Positions 16,537 through 25,880 of a DNA stretch of 64,000 bases are shown here, piece after piece. Where the stretch lies: the NCBI RefSeq assembly GCF_000526375.1, contig NZ_JAFY01000002.1, positions 434,001-498,000 of the forward strand, written 5' to 3'. The stretch is from Aminiphilus circumscriptus DSM 16581. Its GTDB lineage: Bacteria; Synergistota; Synergistia; Synergistales; Aminiphilaceae. Position numbers and translations under genes: made by a program. The notes under the pieces are model-generated. The model was not told the origin of the DNA, did not search any database, and saw only the letters and a list, made by a program, of their open reading frames with translations. How positions within the stretch are numbered: the first letter of the stretch is position 1; each line of letters starts with the position of its first letter.

Positions 16537-17976
16537 ATGCGCGACATCCAGAACAGACTGTTCGAGGAAATCAGGGACCGAAGCATCTTCGACCTTTCCG
16601 AGCACTACGGTCTGGAATACCTTGCCACCGTCTTCGACCGCAACGTCTTTCCCGACGGAGAAGCCCTGTCGAACCTCGCCCTCTTCGACGAAAAGCTCCC
16701 CCTGGAGTTCACCCCGTCGAAGGAGATCCTCGCAAAACTGCATCACTGCGGCTCTCCCGCCACGGTGGCCCAGGTAGGGGGACGGTACTTCGGCTTCGTG
16801 AACGGCAGTGTGGTTCCCGCCGGTCTCGCCGCAAGACTCCTGGGGGATTTCTGGGACCAGAACACGGCCATGCAGGTGATCTCGCCCATCGCCGCCAAGC
16901 TGGAGTGCATCGTCGAGGAATGGCTCCGCGAACTCTTCGGGCTTCCCGATGAGACCGTCGCCGGATTCGTCAGCGGCACCTCCATGGCCACCTTCTCCGG
17001 TCTGGCCGCCGCCCGGTACAGGGTGCTGCAGCGCAAGGGCTGGGACGTCGGCGAAAAGGGACTCTTCGGCGCGCCGAAGGTGCGCGTCGTCGCGGGAACA
17101 CACGCGCACTCCACGGTCCACAAGGCCATCGCCCTCCTCGGTTTCGGCCGGGAGAACGTGGAGTGGGTGGAGTCGGACGATCAGGGCAGAATCGTTCCGG
17201 AGAAGGTTCCCCCTCTGGACGACGGCACGATCCTCATTCTTCAGGCGGGCAACGTGAACTCCGGATCCTTCGACAATTTCGACATCCTCTGCGATAAGGC
17301 CCGGGCTGCGAACGCCTGGGTGCACATCGACGGCGCCTTCGGCCTCTGGGCCGGCGCCGTGGAGGCGCTGAAACATCTCACCCGAGGCATGGAAAAGGCC
17401 GATTCCTGGAGCGTGGACGCCCACAAGACGCTCAACACTCCCTACGACAACGGGATCGTTCTCTGCCGGGACAGAGAGGCGCTGGTCTCGGCGCTGCACA
17501 TGTCCGGAGCCTACATTGTGCTGGGAAAAGACCGGGACGGCATGTTCACCACGCCGGAGATGTCCCGCCGGGCGCGGATCGTCGAATTGTGGGCGACCCT
17601 GAAATGCCTGGGCAGAAGAGGTCTGGGAGAAATGGTCCTGGGCATGCACGAGCGGGCGGCACAGTTTGCGGCGGAGCTGCGGGCCCGGAATTTCGAGGTG
17701 TGCAACGAGGTGTGCTTCAACCAGGTGCTGGTGCATTATGAAAACAGCGATCTCACCCGGGAGATTCTCCGGAAGGTGCAGGACCTCCGGGTCTGCTGGT
17801 GCGGCAGCTCGAAATGGGATGGCCGGGACGTGATCCGCATCAGCGTCTGCTCCTGGGCCACCACCCCGGAGGATGTCCGGCTCTCCGTGGACTCCTTCGT
17901 CAAGGCTCGGGAACTCGCTCTCGGGGAGGCGGAAGACAAGCGGACCGGCCGCACCGAACTGCTTTCGAAGGACTGA
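16537..17976 (+). CDS. Group II PLP-dependent amino-acid decarboxylase family protein
   Basis: A 479-residue PLP enzyme of the glutamate/aromatic-amino-acid decarboxylase fold. The PLP-binding Lys is in SWSVDAHKTLNTPY (about 288-301), the conserved Asp/His are in AWVHIDGAFGLW, and TSMATFSGLAAAR matches the phosphate-binding region. The substrate cannot be told from sequence: glutamate, tyrosine, aspartate or an aliphatic amino acid are all possible. GGGGGAGG precedes the ATG. It stands alone. Because methanofuran synthesis starts with tyrosine decarboxylation (MfnA, same superfamily), a link to the C1 operon 30 kb away is conceivable but unsupported. Confidence 0.85.
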   Translation: MRDIQNRLFEEIRDRSIFDLSEHYGLEYLATVFDRNVFPDGEALSNLALFDEKLPLEFTPSKEILAKLHHCGSPATVAQVGGRYFGFVNGSVVPAGLAARLLGDFWDQNTAMQVISPIAAKLECIVEEWLRELFGLPDETVAGFVSGTSMATFSGLAAARYRVLQRKGWDVGEKGLFGAPKVRVVAGTHAHSTVHKAIALLGFGRENVEWVESDDQGRIVPEKVPPLDDGTILILQAGNVNSGSFDNFDILCDKARAANAWVHIDGAFGLWAGAVEALKHLTRGMEKADSWSVDAHKTLNTPYDNGIVLCRDREALVSALHMSGAYIVLGKDRDGMFTTPEMSRRARIVELWATLKCLGRRGLGEMVLGMHERAAQFAAELRARNFEVCNEVCFNQVLVHYENSDLTREILRKVQDLRVCWCGSSKWDGRDVIRISVCSWATTPEDVRLSVDSFVKARELALGEAEDKRTGRTELLSKD

Positions 17977-17996
17977 AACGCCCCCGCAGAGTAAAG

Positions 17997-18030
17997 GGCG
18001 ACGGGACGGCGGTACCGCCGTCCCGTCGCC
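17997..18030. terminator. 34-nt perfect palindrome between convergent genes
   Basis: A perfect 17+17-nt inverted repeat centred between the decarboxylase gene (plus) and thiC (minus). It would form a very stable hairpin in either transcript. T-runs are poor on both sides (TTGTG on plus, CTTTAC on minus), so termination efficiency is uncertain, but the position suits a bidirectional terminator. Confidence 0.65.
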
Positions 18031-18126
18031 TTGTGTCCTGTCTCATTCGTCTTGCTTCGTCCCGCCCGGATGATCTCCGGGAGCAAGCGCCTTCCCTCCT
18101 GCGGGCCTTCGCCCTCCCGGGAAGCG

Positions 18127-19443
18127 TCAACCCTCGCTCCCGGAGGCGGCGTGCGCCGCAAGCGCCCGGGAGACGATCTTCATGGCGCACAGGGGACCGC
18201 ACATGGCGCACCCCTCACCGTCCTTGAGGAAAGCGCGCCGGGCTCTCACCGCCGACGGATCCAGCGCCGCCCTTTCCTGTCTCTCCCAGTCGAGGGCCTT
18301 GCGCGCCCGGGACATCTCCAGATCCCATTCCGCCGCCCCGGCGAGCCCTTTCTCCACATCTCCCACGTGGGCGGCGATGCGCGACGCCGTCACGCCCGCC
18401 CGGACATCCTCCACGTCGGGAAAATCCAGGTGCTCCGAGGGTGTCACGTAGCAGAGAAAATCCGCTCCCGCCGCCGCCGCGACGGCCCCTCCGATGGCTC
18501 CAACGATGTGGTCGTAGCCGGGAGCAACGTCGGTCACCAGAGGCCCCAGCACGTAGAAGGGGGCACCTTCGCAGAGGCGCTTCTGCAACTGCACGTTGGT
18601 CCCGATCTGCCCGAGCGGCACGTGCCCCGGCCCCTCCACCATGACCTGTACTCCCGCCTCGCGGCACCGCCGCACCTGGGCACCGAGTTCAAGAAGTTCC
18701 GCCACCTGCGCCCGATCCGTGGCGTCCGCCCCGGCGCCAGGGCGGAGTCCGTCCCCGAGGCTCAGGGTCACCTCGTGGGTGCGGGCGATGGAGAGCAGTC
18801 GGTCGAAATGCTCCGCCAGGGGATTTTCCCTGTCGTGCTGAAGCATCCAGGCCACGAGAATGGAACCGCCCCGGCTCACCACGTCCGCAACCCGTCCCTG
18901 CTCCATAAGATGAGAGAGGGCGCGGCGGGTCAGTCCCGTGTGAACCGTCATGAAATCCACGCCCTCCGCGGCCTGTCGCTCGATGACCTCGAACAGGTCC
19001 TCCACGGTCATGCGCACCACCGCATCATGGCGGCTCCGGGCCACCTGGGCCGCCTCGTAGAGCGGCACCGTCCCCAGAGGGAGCGGCGACAGACGGAGCA
19101 GCTCCGCCCTCAGGGCAGGCAGGTCGCCCCCGGTGCTCAGATCCATCACCGCGTCGGCGCCGCTCTCCACCGCCGCAACCAGTTTTCTCCGCTCCAGGTC
19201 GACCGCCGCGTGTCCTTCGGAGGTGCCGATGTTGGCGTTCACCTTGGTGCGCAAACCTTGACCGATGCCGCAGGGCACCAGGCCCCGATGGGCCGGATTG
19301 GCGGGCACCACCGCCGTGCCCGCCGCCACTCCGGCGAGCAGAACCTCCGGAGAAAGGCTCTCCCTTTCCGCCGCCTCTTTCAGAGCACCCTCTCCGTCTC
19401 CGCGGCGGGCACGCTCCATCAAGGTCATTCCGCTCTTTTCCAT
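18127..19443 (-). CDS. thiC: Phosphomethylpyrimidine synthase ThiC
   Basis: A 438-residue radical-SAM enzyme that converts aminoimidazole ribotide into hydroxymethylpyrimidine phosphate for thiamine. Family blocks are clear: NANIGTS, GADAVMDLSTGGD, MTVHTGLTR, LSLGDGLRPG, EGPGHVPL, GPLVTDVAPGYDHIVGAIGG, and the C-terminal cluster motif CAMCGPLC (C-X2-C-X4-C) that holds the 4Fe-4S cluster. ATG 19443 is preferred over 19449 because GGGGAGG is 6 nt upstream. It is slightly longer than the short clostridial-type ThiC. Expression is under the TPP riboswitch at 19592-19713 and its terminator. No other thi genes are adjacent. Confidence 0.96.
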   Translation of the reverse strand: MEKSGMTLMERARRGDGEGALKEAAERESLSPEVLLAGVAAGTAVVPANPAHRGLVPCGIGQGLRTKVNANIGTSEGHAAVDLERRKLVAAVESGADAVMDLSTGGDLPALRAELLRLSPLPLGTVPLYEAAQVARSRHDAVVRMTVEDLFEVIERQAAEGVDFMTVHTGLTRRALSHLMEQGRVADVVSRGGSILVAWMLQHDRENPLAEHFDRLLSIARTHEVTLSLGDGLRPGAGADATDRAQVAELLELGAQVRRCREAGVQVMVEGPGHVPLGQIGTNVQLQKRLCEGAPFYVLGPLVTDVAPGYDHIVGAIGGAVAAAAGADFLCYVTPSEHLDFPDVEDVRAGVTASRIAAHVGDVEKGLAGAAEWDLEMSRARKALDWERQERAALDPSAVRARRAFLKDGEGCAMCGPLCAMKIVSRALAAHAASGSEG

Positions 19444-19529
19444 GATCATCCTCCCCTTTCTTCCGCCCCACCGAGGGCGGACGTTCCACTCTGCCGATTC
19501 CGGCGGGGAGACGGGGCGGCGGGAGAAAA

Positions 19530-19563
19530 CGAAACAAGCCGCCCCCCTTCAAAGGAGAGCGGC
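19530..19563 (-). terminator. TPP-riboswitch expression platform (terminator)
   Basis: On the minus strand GCCGC-(T)CTCCTTTGAAGGG-GGCGGC (19563-19538) is followed by TTGTTTCGTTTTC. It lies between the riboswitch and the thiC ribosome-binding site, the expected position of a TPP-dependent terminator. Confidence 0.65.
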
Positions 19564-19591
19564 CTGCAAAACGCACCGTTTCTTTTTCCGG

Positions 19592-19713
19592 ATGGACCTC
19601 CCTGCGCCGGTATGACCCGGTGCCGCCTTCGGGCGACAGCGCACGTGTGCGCTCAGGTTCAAAGGGTCTGCGGGTCCTCCCGCACTCTCAGCCCCGGATC
19701 GGGGGCCCCCCCG
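19592..19713 (-). promoter_or_regulatory. TPP (thiamine pyrophosphate) riboswitch
   Basis: The minus-strand RNA carries the conserved thi-box core: GGGGCTGAGAGTG, ACCCTTTGAACCTGAG, a variable P3-extension stem, and CGGGTCATACCGGCGCAGGGA. These are the invariant CUGAGA, ACCUGA and GCGUAGGGA-like elements (here GCGCAGGGA) of the family. The location directly upstream of thiC confirms the ligand. Confidence 0.94.
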
Positions 19714-19752
19714 TTCGCTTGACAAGATTCTCCGTCAGGCATCCTTTCGAGC

Positions 19753-19758
19753 AGTATA
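19753..19758 (-). promoter_or_regulatory. Candidate -10 of the thiC transcript
   Basis: TATACT on the minus strand about 40 nt upstream of the riboswitch 5' end. The -35 region is poor. Confidence 0.3.
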
Positions 19759-19774
19759 GCAGCTCCGCGCCATT

Positions 19775-21559
19775 TCAGCCACGTTCCGGAGTCTCTTCGC
19801 GCTGTGACGCGCCGGAAGGGGGATCGGGAAGGACGATGGTGAAGGCGGCGCCCTCGTCCGACTCCTCCAGGAGAACACTGCCACCATGCAGCTCCGCCAT
19901 GCGCTTCACGATGGCGAGACCGAGGCCGTAGCCGCCCTTGGCCTTGCCGTTCCGCACCCGGCTTGCGTCACCCCTGCGGAAGCGCTCGAAGATGCAATGT
20001 CGCATCGTCTCGGGAATGCCGATGCCGTTGTCGGCGACGACAATACGCCAGGCCTGGAGCAGGTCGTCCCGGACCATGCGGAGGGAGATCTTTCCGCCGG
20101 GGTTCGCCTCGAACCGCCCGGCGGTGTACTTCACGGCGTTGTCCAGGAGATTGGTGACGCAGCGCAGCAGCCCCTCGCTCCATCCCGTGAAGGGGGCGGA
20201 TTCGGGGAGATCCACCTCCCATTCCAGGTGTTCCGCCAGGGGGTGGAGCGCCGCCTCCTCCCGGGCGACACGGCAGAGCTCGGCCAGGTCCACCTCCTCG
20301 GTGAGATCCAGGGGAACCGCCGTTCCCGAATCAAGGCGGGAAAGGAGAAGGAGGTCGTCCATGAGGGCGCTGATGCGCTCCTGCTGTTCGAGGATGCGCT
20401 CCAGATAGGAACGCTGGTTTTCCGAGCTTCCCTCCTCCAGAAGCAGTTCCGCCGCGGCACGGATGATGGTGAGGGGGGTCTGGAGCTCGTGCCCCGCGTC
20501 GGCCACGAAGGCCTTTCGGGACTCCTCCAGGAGGTGGCGTTCCGTCATGTCCTGGAGGACCGCGATGGCGCCTCCCGCCACGGAGACCGCCTGGGCAAGG
20601 AGAAAGCGCTGCTCCTCCCGAAGGACCACGTTGCAGGTTCCGTCCCGCCCCCGAAGGGCATCCTCCAGAAGCTCCACGAGCTCGGGGCTTCGCAGGACAC
20701 CCTGGAAAGGATGTCCTTTCTGGGAGGGCATGCGGAGCAGCTTTCCCAGAGGAGGATTTTCGTAGCGGATCTTTCCCTCCCGGTTCACCACGAGGACTCC
20801 CACGGGGAGGGAGGCGAGAATGCGCTCCAGATAGGTCCGCTCCTCCTGAAGCTGCTGGAGAATCTGTTCATTGCGCTCGGCCATGTTCTTCAACGCCAGG
20901 GCGAGTTCCTGCACCTCCGCGCTGGGACGCACGGGAAGGGGCGGCAGGGAGATGGGACCGCCCTTGTTGACGGCCTTTACCAGGGCCTGGATGGGCTGCA
21001 CGAGCTGCCTCAGGAAAAGGGTGCCCAGAAAAAGCGATGCAGCCGCAGCCAAAAGCAGTGCCGCACCGAGGGAGAGCCGCCCCGCGGAAAGCACGTCCCG
21101 AAGCAGCGCGAGGGGAAAGGCGGTGCGCACCACCAGAGCTTCCCCATGCACGGGAACGAAGCGGGCCACGTAGAGCATGTTCTTCTTCACCGACTGGCTG
21201 TACCGGGTGTCCGAGCCGTGTCCTTCCGCAAGGGCGACCTGTACCTCCGGACGGTTCCGGTGGTTCTCCAGAGTCGCCGCATCGGCCTCGGAATCGACGA
21301 GGACTTTGCCGTCGGGAGCGATGACGGTGATCCGGCACCGCAGGGCCTTGCCGAGTTCCTCCAGGACGGTGCGCCATTCCGAGGAATCGCTCCGTTCAAG
21401 GGCGAGGAGCGACGCCTCCAGACGCCCGTCGAGTTCGCGGGCGGCGTAGTCACTCAGGCGATCCCGAAGAACCACGGACTGGAAGAGCCACCCGAGGGCG
21501 AAGCACAAGAGAAGGGAGACCGCGAGAAGAAAAAAGAGTCGGGTCCGGAGGTGTCTCAC
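19775..21559 (-). CDS. phoR: Phosphate regulon sensor kinase PhoR
   Basis: A 594-residue membrane histidine kinase. There are two membrane segments (about 8-28 and 165-187) flanking an extracytoplasmic sensor domain, a HAMP-like linker, a PAS domain (about 250-340), a HisKA domain with DAGHELQTPLTIIRAAAE, and HATPase_c with NLLDNAVKY, VADNGIGIPE and GGYGLGLAIVKR. The conserved phospho-His is followed by Gln-Thr-Pro instead of the common Arg-Thr-Pro. GTG 21559 overlaps the phoB stop. The gene order pstSCAB-phoU-phoB-phoR identifies it as PhoR, which senses Pi status through PstSCAB and PhoU. Confidence 0.92.
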   Translation of the reverse strand: MRHLRTRLFFLLAVSLLLCFALGWLFQSVVLRDRLSDYAARELDGRLEASLLALERSDSSEWRTVLEELGKALRCRITVIAPDGKVLVDSEADAATLENHRNRPEVQVALAEGHGSDTRYSQSVKKNMLYVARFVPVHGEALVVRTAFPLALLRDVLSAGRLSLGAALLLAAAASLFLGTLFLRQLVQPIQALVKAVNKGGPISLPPLPVRPSAEVQELALALKNMAERNEQILQQLQEERTYLERILASLPVGVLVVNREGKIRYENPPLGKLLRMPSQKGHPFQGVLRSPELVELLEDALRGRDGTCNVVLREEQRFLLAQAVSVAGGAIAVLQDMTERHLLEESRKAFVADAGHELQTPLTIIRAAAELLLEEGSSENQRSYLERILEQQERISALMDDLLLLSRLDSGTAVPLDLTEEVDLAELCRVAREEAALHPLAEHLEWEVDLPESAPFTGWSEGLLRCVTNLLDNAVKYTAGRFEANPGGKISLRMVRDDLLQAWRIVVADNGIGIPETMRHCIFERFRRGDASRVRNGKAKGGYGLGLAIVKRMAELHGGSVLLEESDEGAAFTIVLPDPPSGASQREETPERG

Positions 21560-22263
21560 GCGTCGTCTCCTTGTTCCCAGCGCAGCCGGTATCCCCGCCC
21601 GCGCACGGTGTGCACCAGCCGGGGATGCTCCGGATCGGGATCCACCTTCTTGCGGAGCCGCGACACGTGAACGTCCACCGTGCGGGTGTCGCCGCCGTAA
21701 TAGCCCCAGACCTTGGCGAGGAGTTCCTCCCGGGAGATCACCTGACCTTTGCGGCGGATGAGCGTCTCCAGCAGGCGGTACTCCGTGGGGCTCAGGTCCA
21801 GCACGCCCTGGTCGAGGTAGAACATCTGGGCCGTGGCATCCAGGGTCAGGGGACCTTCGGCGATGACCGCCTCGGTGGAAACCTTCCGCGACGCCCGGCG
21901 CAGAATGGCTTTGACCCGGGCGGCCAACTCGGACATGGAGAAAGGTTTCCGCACGTAGTCGTCCGCCCCCAGTTCGAGCCCCGCCACCACGTCCTTCTCG
22001 TCCCGCCGGGCGGTGAGCATGAGAACGGGAATGTCCCGCGTGGCCGGAGCGGAGCGGAGACGGCGGCAAACCTCCCAGCCGTCCATCTTCGGCAGCATGA
22101 GATCCAAAAGGATCAGGTCCGGCAAAACCGTCTCGGCCATATCCAGGGCGGTGTCGCCGTCGGAGGCGCGCTCCACGGAGAAACCGTGCCTGCGGAGACC
22201 CTCGGCCACAAGATCTCCCAGGGCCTCCTCATCCTCGACGATGAGAATGCGTTGCCCCGTCAT
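21556..22263 (-). CDS. phoB: Phosphate regulon response regulator PhoB (OmpR family)
   Basis: A 235-residue two-domain regulator. The receiver (1-120) has ILIVEDEEALG, phospho-acceptor Asp in LILLDLMLPKMDG, Thr in LMLTARRDE and Lys in YVRKPFS. The C-terminal winged-helix domain has LSPTEYRLLETLIRRKGQV and VDVHVSRLRKK followed by VRGRGYR. It starts 3 nt after the phoU stop codon and overlaps phoR by a GTGA. The direct-repeat array upstream of pstS is the probable target. Confidence 0.93.
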   Translation of the reverse strand: MTGQRILIVEDEEALGDLVAEGLRRHGFSVERASDGDTALDMAETVLPDLILLDLMLPKMDGWEVCRRLRSAPATRDIPVLMLTARRDEKDVVAGLELGADDYVRKPFSMSELAARVKAILRRASRKVSTEAVIAEGPLTLDATAQMFYLDQGVLDLSPTEYRLLETLIRRKGQVISREELLAKVWGYYGGDTRTVDVHVSRLRKKVDPDPEHPRLVHTVRGRGYRLRWEQGDDA

Positions 22264-22266
22264 GGA

Positions 22267-22959
22267 TCATTCCTCCTCCTTGGGACGCCGGATGGCGGAG
22301 GACTTCTCCACCTTCCCCGTCACCATGTAGATGGTCCGCTCGGCGAGGTTCGTGGCGTGGTCTCCCGCCCGCTCCAGCGTGCGCGCCACGAAGAGGAGCC
22401 GCGTGGCCTGTTCGATGGTCCTCGGGTTCTCCATCATGATGAGAAGGAGTTCCCGAAAGATCTGCTCCTGGATGTCGTCCATCTGGTCGTCCATGAGACA
22501 GACCTTGCGCGCCTCCTCGGCGCTCCGGTCCAGAAAGGCCCCCAGGGCCGTATCGATCATCTCCTTGAGAATCTGGGCCATGCGGGGGATATCCAGCAGA
22601 GGCTTGATGAGGCGCTCTCTGGAGAGTGCCTTGGCCGCCTTTGCGAGGCTCACGCCGTAGTCGCCGATGCGCTCCAGATCCACCGCCATGTGGAGGATCG
22701 CCGAGAGAGTGCGCAGATCGAGCGCCACGGGCTGGAAACGGGCGATGATCTGGAGACACTGGGCATCGATGTTTCCCGTGAGGCTATCGAGGACATCGTC
22801 GCCTCTGAGGACCTCCTCGGCGAGGCGCACATCCTGTTCCTTCAGTGCCCACACGCCCTTCATGACTGCATCCTGGGCCAGATTCCCCAGCTTGAGAAGA
22901 TCCGTCTCAAGGCGTTTCAGTTCCGTATCGAAAGCTTTTCGCATGTTCATGGAATCCAT
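22267..22959 (-). CDS. phoU: Phosphate transport regulator PhoU
   Basis: A 230-residue all-helical protein with two PhoU repeats; each contains the metal-binding E/D-X3-D motif region (DLERIGDYGVSLAK in the first and TLERAGDHATNLAE in the second). PhoU links the PstSCAB transporter to PhoR and limits Pi uptake. ATG 22959 has AAAGGAGAG at good spacing. It lies between pstB and phoB in the pho operon. Confidence 0.95.
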   Translation of the reverse strand: MDSMNMRKAFDTELKRLETDLLKLGNLAQDAVMKGVWALKEQDVRLAEEVLRGDDVLDSLTGNIDAQCLQIIARFQPVALDLRTLSAILHMAVDLERIGDYGVSLAKAAKALSRERLIKPLLDIPRMAQILKEMIDTALGAFLDRSAEEARKVCLMDDQMDDIQEQIFRELLLIMMENPRTIEQATRLLFVARTLERAGDHATNLAERTIYMVTGKVEKSSAIRRPKEEE

Positions 22960-23033
22960 GGAATTCTCTCCTTTCCGCCGTGCGCCGTCCGGAATCGCCG
23001 CGGACGGCGCTCCGGCATGGCCGCGACCCGGGT

Positions 23034-23798
23034 CTAACCGAAACGCCCCGTGATGTAGTCCTCGGTTCTGCGATCCTGGGGAGACGTGAAGATCTCCTGG
23101 GTGGGCCCCATCTCGATGGTCTCTCCCATGAGGAAGAAACAGGTCATGTCGGAGATGCGGGCGGCTTGCTGCATGTTGTGCGTCACAATGACGACAGTAT
23201 AACGTTCCTTGAGTTCTCTGACGAGTTCTTCGATACGGGCCGTTCCAAGAGGATCGAGGGCGGAGGTGGGCTCGTCCATGAGAAGAACCTCCGGCTCCAC
23301 CGCGATGGCCCTGGCGATGCAGAGGCGCTGCTGCTGCCCTCCCGAAAGAGCCAGGGCCGGAGTGTGGAGCTTGTCCTGCACTTCCTCCCAAAGCGCCGCG
23401 CCCTTCAGGCTCGACTCGACGATCTCCTGAAGGACATCCTTGTTCCGGACGCCGTGGAGCTTTGGACCGTAGGCCACGTTCTCCCAGATGGACGAAGGAA
23501 ATGGATTCGGTCGCTGGAAGACCATGCCCACCTTTCGCCGCAGGGCGATCACGTCCGTGGAGGCGGCATAGATGTCCATGCCGTCAAGTTTGATCTCCCC
23601 CTCGACGCGGCACCCCAGGATGAAGTCGTTCATCCTGTTCAGGCAGCGGAGAAAGGTGCTCTTGCCGCATCCCGAGGGGCCGATGAAGGCCGTCACCGAC
23701 TTGGGGGCGATGTCCATCTCCACATTCTTCAGGGCATGATGTTCCCCGTAGTGGAGGTTGAGGGCGCGTACGAGAAATTTCGGCGTCGCCGCAGGCAT
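23034..23798 (-). CDS. pstB: Phosphate ABC transporter ATP-binding protein PstB
   Basis: A 254-residue ABC ATPase with Walker [14 protein letters not shown], the PstB-specific [14 protein letters not shown], the signature [14 protein letters not shown], Walker [14 protein letters not shown] and the switch His in IVTHNMQQA. It powers high-affinity phosphate import by PstCA. ATG 23798 follows AAGGTGG at 8 nt. Confidence 0.97.
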   Translation of the reverse strand: MPAATPKFLVRALNLHYGEHHALKNVEMDIAPKSVTAFIGPSGCGKSTFLRCLNRMNDFILGCRVEGEIKLDGMDIYAASTDVIALRRKVGMVFQRPNPFPSSIWENVAYGPKLHGVRNKDVLQEIVESSLKGAALWEEVQDKLHTPALALSGGQQQRLCIARAIAVEPEVLLMDEPTSALDPLGTARIEELVRELKERYTVVIVTHNMQQAARISDMTCFFLMGETIEMGPTQEIFTSPQDRRTEDYITGRFG

Positions 23799-23821
23799 GA
23801 ATGCGTACCACCTTTCGGAAG

Positions 23822-24745
23822 TCACCGCACATTCTTCAGGCGGAGCCGTGCCCGCCAGAGAATGCCGATGAGCGTCGTTCCAAGAACGATGATGAGGAGA
23901 ACCAGCACCGTCCCGTACTGGATGGGCCGGGTCATCTCGATGTTGGTCCCCGCCGTGGCCAGCACGAGAATGTGGTACGGCAGGGCCATGACCTCCTGGA
24001 AGAGGCTCTTCGCCACGTGAGGGGCGTAGAAGGCCGCTCCGGTGAAGATGATGGGCGCCGTCTCCCCCGCCACACGCCCGACGCTGAGGATTCCTCCCGT
24101 GAGAATCGAGGGAAACGCCGCGGGAAGAACCACCTTGTAGATGGTCTGCCACCGGGTGGCTCCCATGGCGTAGGAGGCATCCCGATAGTCCTGGGGGACG
24201 GATCGCAGAGCCGATTCGGCGGCGCCCACCATGATGGGCAGGGCGAGACATCCCAGGGTGAGCCCCGCGGAGAGAAGACAGGGGCCGAACCCGAGGAAGA
24301 CCGCAAAGAAAGAGAGCCCGAAAAGGCCGAACACCACCGACGGAACGCCCGCAAGGCTCCGGATGGCCAGGCGCACCGTGCGGGTGAAGAAATCGTCCCG
24401 GGCGTACTCCACGAGATACACCGCCGTGGCCACACCCATGGGAAAGGCGAAGGCCATGGAGACGAGAATGAGCTGGAAGGTCCCCACGATGGCGGGGTAG
24501 ACCCCGCCCTGGGTCATGGCCTCCCGCGGGGGCTCCAGGAAGAAATCCCAGGAGAGCACTCCCGCGCCCCGGGCGGAGAGGAAGATCAGAATGCCTCCCA
24601 GCAGGAGGACAATCCCTCCCATGGTACACCAGAGAAGGACCGTGACGAGCTTGTCCTTCACAACCCGGCCGGCGCGCACCTCCGGCAGGGTTCCCGCGCC
24701 CTGGCCGGCATAGGCGCTTCCGTTCGACCTTCGTGCGGTCTTCAT
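23822..24745 (-). CDS. pstA: Phosphate ABC transporter permease PstA
   Basis: A 307-residue inner-membrane permease with six predicted transmembrane segments. It carries the EAA-loop signature [20 protein letters not shown] and the PstA pattern [12 protein letters not shown] and [14 protein letters not shown]. The ATG overlaps the pstC stop by four bases (ATGA). The N-terminal 35 residues are polar and poorly conserved. Confidence 0.95.
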   Translation of the reverse strand: MKTARRSNGSAYAGQGAGTLPEVRAGRVVKDKLVTVLLWCTMGGIVLLLGGILIFLSARGAGVLSWDFFLEPPREAMTQGGVYPAIVGTFQLILVSMAFAFPMGVATAVYLVEYARDDFFTRTVRLAIRSLAGVPSVVFGLFGLSFFAVFLGFGPCLLSAGLTLGCLALPIMVGAAESALRSVPQDYRDASYAMGATRWQTIYKVVLPAAFPSILTGGILSVGRVAGETAPIIFTGAAFYAPHVAKSLFQEVMALPYHILVLATAGTNIEMTRPIQYGTVLVLLIIVLGTTLIGILWRARLRLKNVR

Positions 24746-25629
24746 CCCCGCCACCGCAATCCTCTCCGCTCCACCCACATGGCGGCCACGTTGATGCCCA
24801 GGGTGATGACCAAAAGCAGAATCCCCGCGAAGAAGAGCGCAAAGTAGTGGTCGGAACCAACCGGGGTCTCCCCCATCTCCGCGGCGATGGTGGATGTGAG
24901 GGGACGGACCGGATCGAGCACCGACCGGGGGATCAAGGCGGCGCCTCCCGAGGCCATGAGGACCACCATGGTCTCCCCCACGGCGCGCATGACACCCAGC
25001 AGGCACGCCTGAAGAATGCCCGGAAGCGCCGAGGGGATCACGACCCGGGAGATGGTCTCCCACCGGGTGGAACCCAGGGCGTAGGCGGCGTCCCGGAGAT
25101 CCTTGGGCACCGCGGCCATGGCATCCTCCGCGAGAGAGGCCACCACGGGCACGATCATGATTCCCATGAGGATCGAGGCGTTCATCAGATTGAGCCCCGT
25201 GAGAATGGAAAAGCGTTCCTGGAGCCAGGGAGCGATGACCACCATGCCGATGAATCCAAGCACCACCGAGGGAAAAAATCCCAACACCTCCAGAATGGGT
25301 TTGAAGATCTCCCGGAGCGATCTGGGACAGACCTCGGAGATGAAGGCTGCAAGGCCGAGGCTTACCGGCACGGCGAGGAGCGACGCCAGAGCCGTCACCG
25401 CCAGAGAGCCCACGACGAGGGGAAACATGCCGAACTCGGGAGGATCGTAGGTGGGATACCAGTAGGAACCGAGGAGCAGCTCCCCCAGCGAGGCGTGCCG
25501 CAGCACCGGCAGCCCCTCGCGGAGCAGGAAATAGAGAATGAAGAGCATGATCGCCATGCCCGTGGACGCAAGCACGGTTATGACCCTTTTTGGTATGCGA
25601 TCACCGCGCAGGGTATCGGAATCTTTCAT
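24742..25629 (-). CDS. pstC: Phosphate ABC transporter permease PstC
   Basis: A 295-residue permease with six membrane segments, [12 protein letters not shown], the EAA loop [20 protein letters not shown] and [17 protein letters not shown]. It forms the membrane channel with PstA. ATG 25629 follows GGGAAGG; an upstream TTG at 25659 is less likely. A hairpin with a T-run separates it from pstS. Confidence 0.95.
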   Translation of the reverse strand: MKDSDTLRGDRIPKRVITVLASTGMAIMLFILYFLLREGLPVLRHASLGELLLGSYWYPTYDPPEFGMFPLVVGSLAVTALASLLAVPVSLGLAAFISEVCPRSLREIFKPILEVLGFFPSVVLGFIGMVVIAPWLQERFSILTGLNLMNASILMGIMIVPVVASLAEDAMAAVPKDLRDAAYALGSTRWETISRVVIPSALPGILQACLLGVMRAVGETMVVLMASGGAALIPRSVLDPVRPLTSTIAAEMGETPVGSDHYFALFFAGILLLVITLGINVAAMWVERRGLRWRG

Positions 25630-25812
25630 GTTCCGGACCTTCCCTTCTGGACGACTCAACCGAGCCTCTCCGGTTCGTGGTCCCCCCCTGGTCTCTTCCG
25701 TCTTCCGGGAAGAACGGTCCGAAACCCGTTCCTCCCTTCGGCCCGAAGAGGCGGCTTTCTCTTTCCCCGAAGAAGGACGAGACGAACTCCGAAGGTGAGA
25801 AGCGTCACGCGG

Positions 25813-25847
25813 AAAACTCGCCCCCCGGGGACGGCGTGGGGGGCGAG
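25813..25847 (-). terminator. Terminator-like hairpin between pstS and pstC
   Basis: On the minus strand CTCGCCCCCC-loop-GGGGGGCGAG followed by TTTT lies 34 nt after the pstS stop codon. Partial termination here would give more binding protein than permease, a common arrangement in ABC operons (inference). Confidence 0.75.
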
Positions 25848-25880
25848 GGTGGAAAGGGGAAGAGGAAGCGCTCTGGTTTT

